From Dictyobacter kobayashii (GTDB lineage Bacteria > Chloroflexota > Ktedonobacteria > Ktedonobacterales > Ktedonobacteraceae): a stretch of 64,000 nucleotides of DNA. Positions within the stretch are counted from its first letter, which is position 1. Every line of letters starts with the position of its first letter. Of this stretch, positions 28,764-39,041 are shown piece after piece. The stretch spans positions 1,302,001 to 1,366,000 of the forward strand of contig NZ_BIFS01000001.1 in assembly GCF_003967555.1 (NCBI RefSeq). The letters run 5' to 3'. The position numbers and the translations under genes are program-made. The notes under the pieces are model-generated. The model made no database searches and was not told where the DNA came from. It was given only the letters and a program-made list of their open reading frames with translations.

Positions 28764-28803
28764 TCTTTTTACCTGTGGTGGTAGTGGTGAGGAAGAGGAA
28801 ATT

Positions 28804-28895
28804 GTGTGGAGAACCAGCATACTCCACACCCGGACAAGACGACGGCCAGTCCTCTTGTCCGGGATTTTATTTAAAGGCCCTGCGATCGGGCCTAT
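28804..28895 (-). terminator. Cluster of three hairpins downstream of lepA
   Basis: GTGTGGAG/CTCCACAC (28804-28829), CCCGGACAAGA/TCTTGTCCGGG (28829-28863) and AGGCCC/GGGCCT (about 28876-28895). The last, nearest the lepA stop, is followed on the minus strand by TTTAAAT and is the likely lepA terminator. Confidence 0.55.
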
Positions 28896-28919
28896 AGCTT
28901 TCCCCTATAATTTTCAGCT

Positions 28920-30728
28920 CTAATCTTTTCCCAGTGAAAGCACAGCCATGAAGGCTTCCTGCGGAATCTCTACACTGCCGACCATTTTCATGCGCTTCTT
29001 GCCTTCTTTTTGCTTTTCCAGCAATTTACGCTTACGCGAGATGTCACCACCATAACATTTGGCCAATACGTCTTTACGCATCGCTTTAACCGATTCACGG
29101 GCGATGACACGAGAGCCAATGGCGGCCTGGATAGGAACCTCAAAAAGCTGGCGGGGAATAAGGCCGCGCAGTTTTTCGACCAGGGCTCGACCCTGATAAT
29201 AGGCACTGTCACGGTGCAAGATCAATGAAAGAGCATCCACCGGGACGGTATTGACCAGGATATCCATTTTGACCAGGTCTGAAGAGCGATAAGATCCAAA
29301 ATTATAGTCTAGCGAGGCATAACCCTGGGTGCGCGACTTAAGTTGATCATAGAAATCAATGATCAGTTCCGCTAAGGGGATATCATAGGTCATCAAAACA
29401 CGTTCGGCTTCAATATATTTGAGATCTTTATAGATGCCACGTTTAGAGGTGACGAGCTCCATAATCGTGCCAATGTAGCGAGATGGTGTGAAGATCGAGA
29501 TGTCCATGAAGGGCTCTTCAATCAGTTCAATCTCTCCAAAGTTAGGCATCTCTGATGGATTATCAACCTCTACGACTTCCCCGCCAACCTTGGTGACATG
29601 GTATTCTACGCTGGGGGCCGTTGCCAGGATGTCCAGATTATATTCGCGCTCCAGCCGCTCTTGAATGATTTCCATATGCAGCAAGCCCAGGAAACCACAG
29701 CGGAAACCAAAGCCTAGCGCGTTAGAGGTTTCTGGCTCATAAGAGAGTGCCGCATCATTGAGCTTTAGACGATCCAGGGCCTCGCGCAATTCTGGATAAT
29801 CATTGCTATCAACCGGATAGAGTCCAGCAAAGACCATCGGTTTGGCTGGTTGATAACCCGGCAAGGGCTCAATAGTAGCCAGGGCGCTGGGCACTGTGAC
29901 GGTATCACCTACCTGGCAGTCTTTGACATTCTTGAAACCGGTCGCGATATAACCAACTTCGCCTGTCGTCAGTGTTTTCGTCGAAACCAGGCGCGGCTGA
30001 AAACAGCCCACCTCAAGAATATCCGCCGAGCTGCCGGCGGCAACCATATTCAGGCGCTCACCTTCGTATAACTCACCATCCATGATACGCACATAGGCGA
30101 TCACACCTTTATAGGCATCATAATGGGAATCAAAGACCAGCGCGCGCAAAGGACCTTCTAAGCGCCCTGTTGGAGGTGGCACTTGCTTGATTATTGCTTC
30201 CAGGATATCCTGCGTACCGATGCCCTCTTTTGCTGAGGCCAGAATACATTCTTCTTTGGGCAGCCCGATCACATCCTCGACCTCTTGCATCACACGTTCA
30301 GGTTCAGCACTGGGCAGATCGATTTTATTAATGACGGGAATGATGGTAAGATCGGATTCCAGGGCCAGATAGAGATTGGCCAGTGTCTGTGCCTCAACAC
30401 CCTGGGTGGAGTCAATGACCAGCAATGCTCCTTCACAGGCGGCCAGGCTACGCGACACCTCATACGTGAAGTCTACGTGTCCCGGAGTATCAATCAAGTT
30501 TAATTCATACTCCTCACCATTCAGCGCGGTATAGCGCATACGCACAGCCTGCGACTTAATGGTGATGCCCTTCTCCCGCTCTAAATCCATCTGATCGAGC
30601 GTCTGCTCTAACAGATCACGCTTAGAGACGGTACCGGTAAATTCCAGCAAACGATCGGCCAGGGTTGATTTTCCGTGGTCGATATGGGCAATGATACAAA
30701 AATTTCTAATGTGTGCCAGATCCGTCAT
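28920..30728 (-). CDS. lepA: Elongation factor 4 (LepA)
   Basis: About 602 residues from the ATG at 30728, the normal length. GTPase motifs [39 protein letters not shown] and [13 protein letters not shown], then EF-G-like domains and the LepA-specific C-terminus ([37 protein letters not shown]). A ribosome-bound GTPase that back-translocates or remodels stalled ribosomes. The start codon overlaps the mnmA stop (ATGA at 30725-30728), so the two are translationally coupled. An upstream in-frame start at 30749 lies inside mnmA and is unlikely. Confidence 0.96.
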   Translation of the reverse strand: MTDLAHIRNFCIIAHIDHGKSTLADRLLEFTGTVSKRDLLEQTLDQMDLEREKGITIKSQAVRMRYTALNGEEYELNLIDTPGHVDFTYEVSRSLAACEGALLVIDSTQGVEAQTLANLYLALESDLTIIPVINKIDLPSAEPERVMQEVEDVIGLPKEECILASAKEGIGTQDILEAIIKQVPPPTGRLEGPLRALVFDSHYDAYKGVIAYVRIMDGELYEGERLNMVAAGSSADILEVGCFQPRLVSTKTLTTGEVGYIATGFKNVKDCQVGDTVTVPSALATIEPLPGYQPAKPMVFAGLYPVDSNDYPELREALDRLKLNDAALSYEPETSNALGFGFRCGFLGLLHMEIIQERLEREYNLDILATAPSVEYHVTKVGGEVVEVDNPSEMPNFGEIELIEEPFMDISIFTPSRYIGTIMELVTSKRGIYKDLKYIEAERVLMTYDIPLAELIIDFYDQLKSRTQGYASLDYNFGSYRSSDLVKMDILVNTVPVDALSLILHRDSAYYQGRALVEKLRGLIPRQLFEVPIQAAIGSRVIARESVKAMRKDVLAKCYGGDISRKRKLLEKQKEGKKRMKMVGSVEIPQEAFMAVLSLGKD

Positions 30729-31909
30729 TCTGCAATAATCCCTCCACACAACACCTCATCACCATCCTCGCCACCATAGAAAACGGCGGCTTGTCCTGGT
30801 GTAATGGCCCGCTGTGGATGTAACAATGTGACACGCACCCGATCTCCGTCATCAAGAGGAGTAACCAGTGCCGGCTGCTCCGGAGCCTTATAGCGTACAC
30901 GAACCAATGCTTCAAAGGGCGCGGTCGGTGTTTCGCCACTAAGATAATGCATCTTACCAACGATAAACTCTGTCTGCTCCAGGGCGCTGGCTGGCCCAAC
31001 CACGAGCGAGTTCTGGACAGAATCAATTTTTAGCACATGCAATGGATCACGAGAAGTGATACCAAGTCCTTTGCGCTGTCCAATGGTGTAATACGCCAGC
31101 CCACGATGGCGGCCCAGGGTATTGCCTTGCTGATCCAGAATGGGGCCTGGCCTGGGAATCGAGATCAAGCCTGTGTTAGCCTGCCTGGCTGGCGCGGCAG
31201 CCCCAACAGGTGCTAACTCGGCTTCCTCTTGTCGGGTAGCGGCGTAGCGATCTATGAAGCCACGATAATCATTTTGCGCCACAAAACAGATTTCCTGGCT
31301 CTCAGCCTTGGTAGCCACGGTCATGCCACGCTCGGCTGCCATGGCCCGTACCTCTGGCTTGGTGTATCCACCCAGAGGGAAACAGGCATGGGCCAGTTGT
31401 TGCTGGTTCAGTACATGCAGAACATACGACTGATCTTTCTCGGGATCGACCGCACGACGAAGACGGCGCTTCCCGGTCACAGGATGATCATCGACACGTA
31501 CATAATGGCCTGTTGCCAGATAATCGGCATTGAGTGCCAGCGCGCGATTAAGCAACACAGTAAAACGAATATGGCGGTTACAGTTTAGACACGGATTTGG
31601 TGTGCGCCCTTCAACATAATCATCGTAGAAAGAGTCGACAATTTTTTCTTTAAATTCTTGTTCGACATTGACCAGATAAAATGGAATATCAAGCTTACGT
31701 GCCACACGCCGGGCATCATCAACAGATTCCAGCGAGCAACATTTGTTTTGCACAACGCGCTCAACACCATCATCTTCAGCTTCAATAACACCCGGTTCTG
31801 ACCAGAGGCGGAGCATAATACCGATCACCTCGTGGCCTTGTTCTTTGAGGAGCGCGGCGGCGACCGAGCTATCTACGCCGCCGCTCATTGCGACGACTAT
31901 TCGTGCCAT
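30725..31909 (-). CDS. mnmA: tRNA-specific 2-thiouridylase MnmA
   Basis: 394 residues. PP-loop [15 protein letters not shown] at the N-terminus, first catalytic Cys in [12 protein letters not shown] (about 107-112), TGHYVR, DQSYVL, second Cys in [15 protein letters not shown] (about 209), [15 protein letters not shown] and a C-terminal beta domain. It thiolates U34 of Lys, Glu and Gln tRNAs. A 25-residue insertion (about 125-150 from the end of the second Cys region, [15 protein letters not shown]) is longer than usual. First gene of an operon with lepA; its own promoter and a leader terminator lie upstream. Confidence 0.96.
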   Translation of the reverse strand: MARIVVAMSGGVDSSVAAALLKEQGHEVIGIMLRLWSEPGVIEAEDDGVERVVQNKCCSLESVDDARRVARKLDIPFYLVNVEQEFKEKIVDSFYDDYVEGRTPNPCLNCNRHIRFTVLLNRALALNADYLATGHYVRVDDHPVTGKRRLRRAVDPEKDQSYVLHVLNQQQLAHACFPLGGYTKPEVRAMAAERGMTVATKAESQEICFVAQNDYRGFIDRYAATRQEEAELAPVGAAAPARQANTGLISIPRPGPILDQQGNTLGRHRGLAYYTIGQRKGLGITSRDPLHVLKIDSVQNSLVVGPASALEQTEFIVGKMHYLSGETPTAPFEALVRVRYKAPEQPALVTPLDDGDRVRVTLLHPQRAITPGQAAVFYGGEDGDEVLCGGIIAE

Positions 31910-31970
31910 GGTAAAAGTTCCTGCTTATTTGTTACTAGTGTGTATGGTAATAATGAATGTATGTAGAAAA

Positions 31971-31998
31971 AAGGACTAGCCTCTCGGGGGCTAGCCTT
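31971..31998 (-). terminator. Terminator-like hairpin in the mnmA leader
   Basis: On the minus strand AAGGCTAGCC pairs with GGCTAGTCCTT (one bulge), then TTTTTT. It lies between the promoter at 32059-32087 and the mnmA start, so it would attenuate mnmA-lepA unless relieved. Confidence 0.65.
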
Positions 31999-32058
31999 CT
32001 GAACCTTTGCAGTACAATTTGGGTAATGAATATGTTTTGCCCTTTCTTGCCAACATTA

Positions 32059-32087
32059 AGAGTAGCACAGCCTGGGGTGCTTGTCAA
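32059..32087 (-). promoter_or_regulatory. Promoter of mnmA-lepA
   Basis: Minus strand TTGACA, 17-bp spacer, TACTCT. Predicted transcript start about 32052, giving a leader of roughly 140 nt. Confidence 0.7.
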
Positions 32088-32317
32088 ATAATCTCTGACA
32101 GCCCATTGGGAGCAACCACTCGACTGATCACGAGCTTTCGTGTATAATAAGCAACAATGTGCGAGTAAACGCGAGATGTTGCAGGTGCTAGAAGGCCTTG
32201 AACGGCATGAGAGCGCGTCTGAACGATGAGCCAAGCGTTATCTATATCAAGAACCATAAGAGCTCGAGCTGTCAGCTTTATTAAACCAGACAATCGAGCA
32301 AGGGAGTAAAAGCCACT

Positions 32318-32734
32318 ATGCCAAAGAAATCAGCAGCAGCGCGCAGCGCAGCGCAATATCAACGCCAAAAGGGGTTTGAATTGGTTCGGCCAGAAGGTGC
32401 TGAAAATAATACTTCTGCAGTAGCTGATGTTGAACCCACTCCAAAAAAAGTGAAGAAGACCCCGGCACCGGTCGCGGCTACCCCGGCTTCGGTCGTAGAG
32501 CCAGCGGAGGCCGTTGCTTCAGAGACTACGACTCCCGTGGTCGCTCCAACAAGTGCTTCAGCCCGCATGGCCGCACGGCGTCTGGCCGCTCAAAAAGCCC
32601 AGCAGCAACGTGCAGGTAATGCGCTGGTGACCACCGAGCATTTCGCCTACGTACGCCGCGATTTGATCACGATCGCAATTCTGGCAACGATTATGGTTGC
32701 AGCCATCGTCATTCTCTATTTTGTTCTTGTTTAA
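32318..32734 (+). CDS. Tail-anchored, low-complexity membrane protein
   Basis: 138 residues. A basic N-terminus (PKKSAAARSAAQYQRQKG), an alanine/proline/threonine-rich middle, a basic helix ARMAARRLAAQKAQQQR and one C-terminal membrane helix (LITIAILATIMVAAIVILYFVLV) ending the protein. Probably held at the membrane with its bulk in the cytosol. Unknown function. AGGGAG is 11 bases upstream. Divergent from mnmA. Confidence 0.7.
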   Translation: MPKKSAAARSAAQYQRQKGFELVRPEGAENNTSAVADVEPTPKKVKKTPAPVAATPASVVEPAEAVASETTTPVVAPTSASARMAARRLAAQKAQQQRAGNALVTTEHFAYVRRDLITIAILATIMVAAIVILYFVLV

Positions 32735-32817
32735 TAAATAGCTGCTAGAACGCTGCTGTGTCGCTACTGCTCAGCTGCACACAGATATATGCACCACAAG
32801 CACCTGTATATAATAAA

Positions 32818-32854
32818 GATGAGACACTGTTCTATTAAAACACAGTGTCTCATC
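32818..32854 (+). terminator. Intrinsic terminator
   Basis: GATGAGACACTGT pairs with ACAGTGTCTCATC, 11-base loop, followed by TTTTAATT. Confidence 0.85.
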
Positions 32855-32910
32855 TTTTAATTATTGAACTGATCCGCATTAGAGATCCGTGACTCCTCAC
32901 CTGCACAAGA

Positions 32911-33192
32911 TCAGTGTGAGAGCGGGCCCGTCCCTAAACCAGAAAGTACGCCGTGACGATGGGCCTCTGGAATAGTAACGCCGAGGACTCTCTGCATGGC
33001 CATTGTGTGGCAACAATCACCCCAGTCATGGAAGAAGCGGCAGGTGCACTGCCACTCGCCATCATCATATCTGGTGGTGTGAACATCGTTTTCACCCTGG
33101 AATTTTGCTTCGAAACTGACGAACTGAATGCGCTCTGGCTCTTCGGCATAGCGTTTGGCTTTTGCAATTTTGTTGATCATACTCGAATTCAT
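32911..33192 (-). CDS. SWIM zinc-finger protein
   Basis: 93 residues from the ATG at 33192, chosen for GAAGGAG 8 bases upstream. The zinc-binding SWIM pattern CxCx(n)CxH is complete: WQCTCRFFHDWGDCCHTMAM. The N-terminal part (KAKRYAEEPERIQFVSFEAKFQGEN) is typical of small free-standing SWIM proteins. SWIM domains bind DNA or protein. No partner gene adjacent. Confidence 0.82.
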   Translation of the reverse strand: MNSSMINKIAKAKRYAEEPERIQFVSFEAKFQGENDVHTTRYDDGEWQCTCRFFHDWGDCCHTMAMQRVLGVTIPEAHRHGVLSGLGTGPLSH

Positions 33193-34255
33193 AATTGCAC
33201 ACTCCTTCAATTCTAGCAACCACTCCGTAGCCACATGCACTGTATTATTAGCTCCGGGGGGGAGCAGTACATACGTCTTAACTCACCGATTGAGTGAAAG
33301 AAACTTCGTTGTCCTCCTTCCGTTATTTAAAATAAGTACTCGTCCCGCAATAGCTGCGATCCTCCTGAGTAGCAGACGTAAACCCAAAAATTGATCGATG
33401 AGTACGCAGAACCCGGTGCGCTCCATGCAAAGGTCCCAGTAATGAAAAAAGCACCAGAGAATTCTCTTTCCCTAGTGCGGATTTATGGGGTGATGTCGGC
33501 ATTTTTCTGTGGATCAGTCTCAGTCGCAGTCGTCGTCAACCACTGAAGATTGGCGCTTGCTTGTATTGAGACTGTACACATAAGCATTCCACCCTCGCCA
33601 GAATATGATAACTCCGGCATAAAAACCTGTAAGCCTATTTACACAGCTTGCGATTAATAGCATACAGGCTGAACGTCTAAATGGTGATTGTCTCTTACTC
33701 TTGCACATGATTATACCATAGAGATAGGTGAAAGTCCACCCTTGAATAGGTTAATCTACGTTTGCCAGACATTGTATTGAAAATGTACAGTGTATTAACG
33801 TGATTTGTTATATTTCATCGAGACTAATTATTAGCTATATTCCTGTTATACCCGAACAATTGTATTAAAATCGATATATTTTATAGTATAATTGCAAAGC
33901 TATATATAAAACAAACATGTATTTACTACTATTAACATTTTGCATATATACCACAATAGCTTTAATACTACTCCAGCATTCTTTGTCAGAGAGTAAAATG
34001 CTCTTACTCACGGCAATCATTAACCACCCCTTCTCCCACAATCTACCAGATCGATAAAGCGCTTTGACAACTCCAGTCACCGGACAAGATAACAATAGCC
34101 TGATATCTTGAGAACTTGTATAGCTTCTCTTAATAGCTACTTAATAACGAATTAATACATTCACACTATCCTTAAGAAGGCACAGATATGACCACATTTA
34201 CTAATAAAAATATTGCAGAACAATTCTTAAGGAAAGCAGAGGAAGTAGTTTAAAC
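33193..34255. other. Intergenic AT-rich region, no gene seen
   Basis: 1.06 kb, becoming very AT-rich after 33700. A 62-codon minus frame at 33520-33708 has no ribosome-binding site. No RNA gene recognised. Confidence 0.4.
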
Positions 34256-35362
34256 ATGTCAATAAACGCATCTTTAGTAAAGCGTACTCTGACCAATTCA
34301 TTTTATGGTCTGACCGCCGTACTGGCACTTTCGTTAGCAGCCTGCGCAGGTCCACAGGCACTGGCTACCACCGCCCATGCTCAGGCACCTTCCGCCGATC
34401 ACTATGGTGTTGAAGCACTCAATGGCTATCAGGTATCTCTCTTCGCTTCAGGTACAAAAGATTATTTTAATCCTGATGCAGTTGAAGTAAGCGATGGGCA
34501 TGTATTTATCGATTACCAGAATAAGACGGCAAAAGATGGCACAGATAATAAGACCAGTACCATCGTCGAATATACCATGGATGGCAAAGTCCTCAAAAAA
34601 TTCAGTGCCCCTGGCCACAGCGATGGCATGCGTGTAAATCCCGTCACCAAACAACTCTGGGTTACTTCAAATGAAGATGGCAACCCTAAATTCGAGACCA
34701 TTGATCCAGTCAAAGGCACCGTCACCCCTTACACATTCTCCCCTACCCCTCATGGTGGTGGCTATGATGATGTCTATTTCTTGAATGGGTCCGCTTTTAT
34801 TGCCGCATCCAACCCAACCCTGGATAAAAATGGCGTCAATGTGTTCCCAGCCGTGGATAAAATCCAACTGGACAAAGGCAAAGTTGTGTTAACACCTATT
34901 CTGATGGGTAACGCGCAGGCCACCGACATCACCGCTGGAGCAACTACTACAAAAGTTACACTGAACGAGATCGATCCTGACTCTCTCTCAACCGACCATA
35001 AGGGAAACCTGGTGCTGATCAATCAGGCCGGTTCAGAAATCGTTTATATCGGCCATCCTGGTACCGCTCAGCAGGCTGTTAGCCGCTTAACCGTCGGTAC
35101 ACAACTCGATGACACTGTCTGGCCTAACGATACAGATGGTCGCTTACTGGTTGTAGATGGTCCAGCCAATCACACATACTGGGTCCGCGGACATTTCAAA
35201 GCTGGCAGCATCTATACCGAGACCCCTTCTGACTCAGGTGTCGCTGGCGTGCTGGCAACCGTTGATAAGAGCACTGGCATTCTTTCACCAGTAGCGATTG
35301 GCTTTACCAGCCCAACTGGTATGATTTTTGTACCAGATCATGATCAGAATAACAATAATTAG
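34256..35362 (+). CDS. Secreted lipoprotein, beta-propeller-like
   Basis: 368 residues. Signal peptide with lipobox LSLAAC at about residue 30. The rest forms repeated short blades: HVFIDYQNKT, TIVEYTMDGKVLKKFSAPGH, RVNPVTKQLWVTSNED, GNLVLINQAGSEIVYI, GRLLVVDGPANHTYWVRG, TGMIFVPD, as in NHL/SMP-30-like propellers. Tail DHDQNNNN. Likely an exported binding protein of unknown ligand. No strong Shine-Dalgarno next to the ATG, though GGAAAGCAGAGGAAG lies upstream. Confidence 0.78.
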   Translation: MSINASLVKRTLTNSFYGLTAVLALSLAACAGPQALATTAHAQAPSADHYGVEALNGYQVSLFASGTKDYFNPDAVEVSDGHVFIDYQNKTAKDGTDNKTSTIVEYTMDGKVLKKFSAPGHSDGMRVNPVTKQLWVTSNEDGNPKFETIDPVKGTVTPYTFSPTPHGGGYDDVYFLNGSAFIAASNPTLDKNGVNVFPAVDKIQLDKGKVVLTPILMGNAQATDITAGATTTKVTLNEIDPDSLSTDHKGNLVLINQAGSEIVYIGHPGTAQQAVSRLTVGTQLDDTVWPNDTDGRLLVVDGPANHTYWVRGHFKAGSIYTETPSDSGVAGVLATVDKSTGILSPVAIGFTSPTGMIFVPDHDQNNNN

Positions 35363-35409
35363 TTGTCATTCCTGATGCTATCTGTGCTGCATAAATCGAA
35401 CATTTTTGC

Positions 35410-35468
35410 ATGTAATAAGCAGCAGGCGGCTTCCACTTTTTATGGAAGCCGCCTGCTGCTTATTACAT
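35410..35468. terminator. Terminator shared by convergent genes
   Basis: Perfect inverted repeat with 26-bp arms beginning ATGTAATAAGCAGCAGGCGG and a 7-base loop, between the lipoprotein gene and the converging GT4 gene. Functional in either direction in principle. Confidence 0.8.
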
Positions 35469-35475
35469 ATTTTGT

Positions 35476-36698
35476 TTATAATGCGACCAGGCATTGACCA
35501 ACGCTGATTAGCTCTTCATAGGTTGCATAAACCTGCCTGGCTACACTTGACCAGGCAAATTGCTGCACCGATGGACGGGCGGCTGCTCCCATGCGCGCAC
35601 GCAGCTGGTCGTCGCGCAAGAGGAGGTCCAACCGTTCAGCGAAAAAGCCGGGACAGCGGGGGACGAGGAAGCCGGTTTCCCCATGCTGTACGACGGTCAT
35701 TAAGCCTCCAGCACGCGTGGCAACCACGGGAGTACCACAGGCCAGCGACTCGACGGCGGCCAGACCAAAGGTTTCATGATAGGAAGGCACTACCGTGACG
35801 TCGGCCGCGCTATAGAGCAGGGGCATCTTCTCACGCGCCTGTGCTCCTATAAAGTGGACGCGCTGCTCCAGCCTAAGCTTCGCGCCAGCTTGCGCAGCTC
35901 TTGTAAGTCTTTATCCCCGCTCTGTTTACCACCAGCTATAACCAGCTGGGCATCCTCTTGCATCAAGGCGGCCGCCCGTAGCAACTGATCCGGTCCCTTA
36001 AAAGGATCCAGCCTGCCGGCAAATAAAAGTACTGGTCGCTCTACCTGCAGGCCCAATTGCTGGCGCGCCCATTGTTTGTTATACGCTTCAAAAAGCTTGA
36101 GGTCCACACCACAGGGAATTACCTCGACCTGGTGTGGAGTAGCGCCGCAATAGCGCATCATATGGCTACGCTCATCGGCGGTGGCAGCGATAATACGATC
36201 TACCTGGTGGATTAAACGCTGCTCCATCTCCAGGCGCAATGCGGGCTCCGCTTCAGCTGGGTTGGCCAGTTGCTTCAGGCGACCCAGGGTATGGAACATG
36301 GTGATATGCGGCACGCCCCAATGACAGGCCAGACGCATCGCAGCCACGCCCGACAACCAGTAATGGCTATGAATTACATCATAGCGTATATTCTCATGGC
36401 GGCGAAACTCTTCAATATGGCGGGCAAAAGTAGGGGTATATTGGTATAGATCATTCTTATGGAGCGAGGACACCGGGCCAGCTTTGATATGGATAACTCG
36501 TACATTGGGATGTAATTGTATGATGGCGGGGGTATCTGCCTGGGTACGACGGGTAAATATATCAACTTTAACGTTTTGCGCGGCAAGTTCCAGGGTTAAT
36601 TCACGCATATAAACATTCATACCACCAGCATCCTTTGTGCGCCCCGGATTATCCAGCGGCGATGTATGGATGCTGAGCATGGCAACAGCATACGGCAT
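35476..36698 (-). pseudogene. GT4 glycosyltransferase (MshA/sucrose-synthase-like), frameshifted
   Basis: Two frames (36698 to about 35870, then to 35476) make one roughly 408-residue enzyme. Start ATG at 36698 behind GAGGAG. Motifs: HTSPLDNPGRTKDAGGMNVY (nucleotide-sugar loop of MshA-like enzymes), VIHSHYWLSG, VIPCGVDLKLF, LFAGRLDPFKGPDQLL, and in the second frame VPSYHETFGLAAVESLACGT with E-x7-E. One added base near 35870-35873 restores SLGLEQRVHFIGAQAREKM. The family transfers a sugar from a nucleotide donor to a small acceptor such as inositol phosphate. Probably intact in the organism. Confidence 0.78.
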
Positions 36699-36879
36699 GT
36701 AGTAATGACTCCTCTTCTTCGATTGTGAGACGCAACTATAGGTTGCAGATACGTGGCCAGCGCCCTTCGCTAGCATCAAGCTGATCTAAGAAGAACATGG
36801 GTGTTCCCTCCTTTGGTTTCTTACACGTATAAACACGGTCCAGCGCAACATGTATTCCTAAATAGAAACTTACAGGGAT

Positions 36880-37716
36880 TCAGACCTCTTTCTCATGCAG
36901 TTCGCCAACCGCATCGAACATGCCTTGCATATCTACGCCCCCGGCTTGCGAGATTTCCTGCATACAGGCAATCCTGCGCTCCAGAGCCTGCTGAAATTCC
37001 TGATCAGGCATACCTATCCAGCCAGCCAGATCGGTAAGTAGCGCAGCGTCGGCGTGCTCGAAGGTATCGTCAAAAGAATTCCAGAGTGAAAGTGGGACCG
37101 GAACAATAGCATCTGGACGATCTGGATCAGCGTGCGGCTGGATAAAATGCGTGCTAAACCAGCGGCGGCGCGCGGGATAAGCGTGTCCAACCAGTCCAAT
37201 ATTAATGACCAGTCCAAGCCGGCGCATATCTTCAGGCCGCAGACGTAGATCATGCTGATACATATACATGACATCATCGATGGTGTCGGCATGAACACTG
37301 GTCGCTACGTGATATCCCTGGGCCGGCAACTGTAAATAACGGCGTGCAATGCGTCCCCACATATAAATTGGGAGATGATCACTGACTTCGTTACAGAGTG
37401 CATATGTGGTGGTGGGATCGATATCTGGTAAGCGTGTAAATGAAAAATTCTCGTACATACCAGACATATATGCCAGGGCTGTTCCTTCGGGCAAAAATTG
37501 AAGTAGCGCATTGAGTGTTGTTGTCTTGCCCACACCTGGCTGGGGATCGGTCGGGCCTGCTACGGTTAGCGAGACGCCATGCTCTAGCAATAGCCAGACC
37601 AGGGCAGCAGTCTCTGCATCAACACTTTGTAATGCAACGATTTGAGCCACTGATAAAGGCCGCCGTGACTCATAATGCCAGTAATATCGTTCATAGGGAT
37701 CACGAGGATCAAACAT
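36880..37716 (-). CDS. Orphan CpaF/TadA-like secretion ATPase domain
   Basis: 278 residues from the ATG at 37716. Walker A GVGKTTTLNALLQFLP (about residue 62), the aspartate-containing stretch around VATSVHADTIDDVMYMY, and FTRLPDIDPTTTYAL are typical of the C-terminal domain of type II/IV secretion ATPases (CpaF, VirB11, GspE). The N-terminal domain of these ATPases is mostly missing (FDPRDPYERYYWHYESRRPLS may be its remnant), and no pilus or secretion gene is nearby. It could power a distant pilus system or do something else. Same strand as the GT4 and phosphatase genes. Confidence 0.72.
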   Translation of the reverse strand: MFDPRDPYERYYWHYESRRPLSVAQIVALQSVDAETAALVWLLLEHGVSLTVAGPTDPQPGVGKTTTLNALLQFLPEGTALAYMSGMYENFSFTRLPDIDPTTTYALCNEVSDHLPIYMWGRIARRYLQLPAQGYHVATSVHADTIDDVMYMYQHDLRLRPEDMRRLGLVINIGLVGHAYPARRRWFSTHFIQPHADPDRPDAIVPVPLSLWNSFDDTFEHADAALLTDLAGWIGMPDQEFQQALERRIACMQEISQAGGVDMQGMFDAVGELHEKEV

Positions 37717-37789
37717 GCTCAGTTTCCCTTCCAGACACAATCAGACGAATGCCAGAAGCAAACGCACTACATGTAACAGGTTAAAAAGC

Positions 37790-38480
37790 CTACATTTTTT
37801 GTTCTCCGGCCTCCTGTGAGTCGGTTGGGGCTGGCTTTTCTGGAGTAGGCATTTTTAACCAACCAGGCTGAGGACTCCAACCAATCGCCACAACATGACG
37901 ATGAGACTCCTGTTGCGCATCATGGGCTATCTCTACCAGGCTCACAGAAGCATTATCGATCGACAATACACCTGCCTGAGCCGGATTCAGGCCGGCATAA
38001 TGGGCCACCAACAGCTTCACGACATCCGCGTGAGCAACAAACACAGGATACGCCCCGATGTTGTCTCTGGTCAACCAGCGCTCTACCGCCGCCACCACAC
38101 GTTGCTGCACCTGGGGAAAGGTCTCAATTCCTTCGGGGCTACCGTTGGATCTTTGACATAGGCTTTCCAGGCTGGATCATTCTTTGAAAGCTCATCAATT
38201 ACCTGCCCCGCCCACGGACCAACATTGGTGTCCATCAAATCGGGTTCCTTGAGGATTTCAATATCTCTCCCTGGGCGAGATACTCTGCAGTATTATAAGC
38301 ACGTTCTAAAGGACTACTGATAATGGCGCTCAGTGGCAATACCTGTAAAGCCTGCGCCAGGCGGGCCGCCTGCTGACGTCCCGTTTCATTGAGTGCCACA
38401 CCGGGCAGTTGGCCCGGTAAGCGATGTTCTACATTCCAGGTGGTCTGCCCATGTCGAACAATAAGCAACGTCTGTTTCAT
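37790..38480 (-). pseudogene. Histidine phosphatase (phosphoglycerate mutase-like), two frameshifts
   Basis: Three frames join to one histidine phosphatase of about 230 residues: LIVRHGQTTWNVEHRLPGQL with the phosphorylated His, ISSPLERAYNTAEYL, then after a break near 38260 the stretch EPDLMDTNVGPWAGQVIDEL, then after a break near 38143 EGIETFPQVQQRVV and VFVAHADVVKLLVAHYAG with the second catalytic His. Each break is repaired by one added base. The earlier in-frame start at 38669 would add about 63 residues; the ATG at 38480 matches family length. Substrate unknown; the family includes cobalamin and sugar phosphatases. Confidence 0.7.
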
Positions 38481-38961
38481 ACGTGTTTGTATACTTTCTC
38501 TCTGCTCTGGATGCAACCAAAGGCGCATACGCCAGGATACAAAACGCCACTCGACACAGAGATAAACCCATAACAAATGCAACCAGCCGTATAGACCGGT
38601 TTTCCCTGGATGTCGAGTGTCCTGTTGTTCCATACCAGCATCTCTTCTACTGACGCCTGGCGTACCCACAATCAGGTGCCAGTACTGTCAAAAAGCAATT
38701 GGGTGCCAGAAAACCAAAGAGTCCCGCACATGCTGTGCAGATAGAAGATGCACAGTTGCAGAAGTGTTGACTGTGATATGCTCCAATGCCTTCCAATAGC
38801 AAGAATAGCCCACTAGTTGAGCCAACTAATTGTATTTTATTGTACCAGCGTAGCTATTCAAGGTGCAACTGGCGATATTGTCCATATAGGCGCTTAGCTG
38901 CTCGGGATATATAAGGTACGCGATCTTCATGCTGTCAACAAGGCGTACAGGAACAACAAAA

Positions 38962-38983
38962 AGCGGTGCTTGCAAGCACCGCT
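38962..38983 (-). terminator. Terminator of the DUF929 gene
   Basis: Perfect 22-bp palindrome AGCGGTGCTTGCAAGCACCG plus CT, preceded on the plus strand by ACAACAAAAA, which gives the T run on the minus strand. Confidence 0.75.
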
Positions 38984-39041
38984 CAGAATAAACTATGCCT
39001 GTCACACTAAAATTGCCCTTTTTAGCAACAGCGGTAATCTG

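Noticed and set aside
33520..33708. 62-codon minus ORF in AT-rich spacer
   Set aside because: No Shine-Dalgarno and no domain; composition like random AT-rich DNA.
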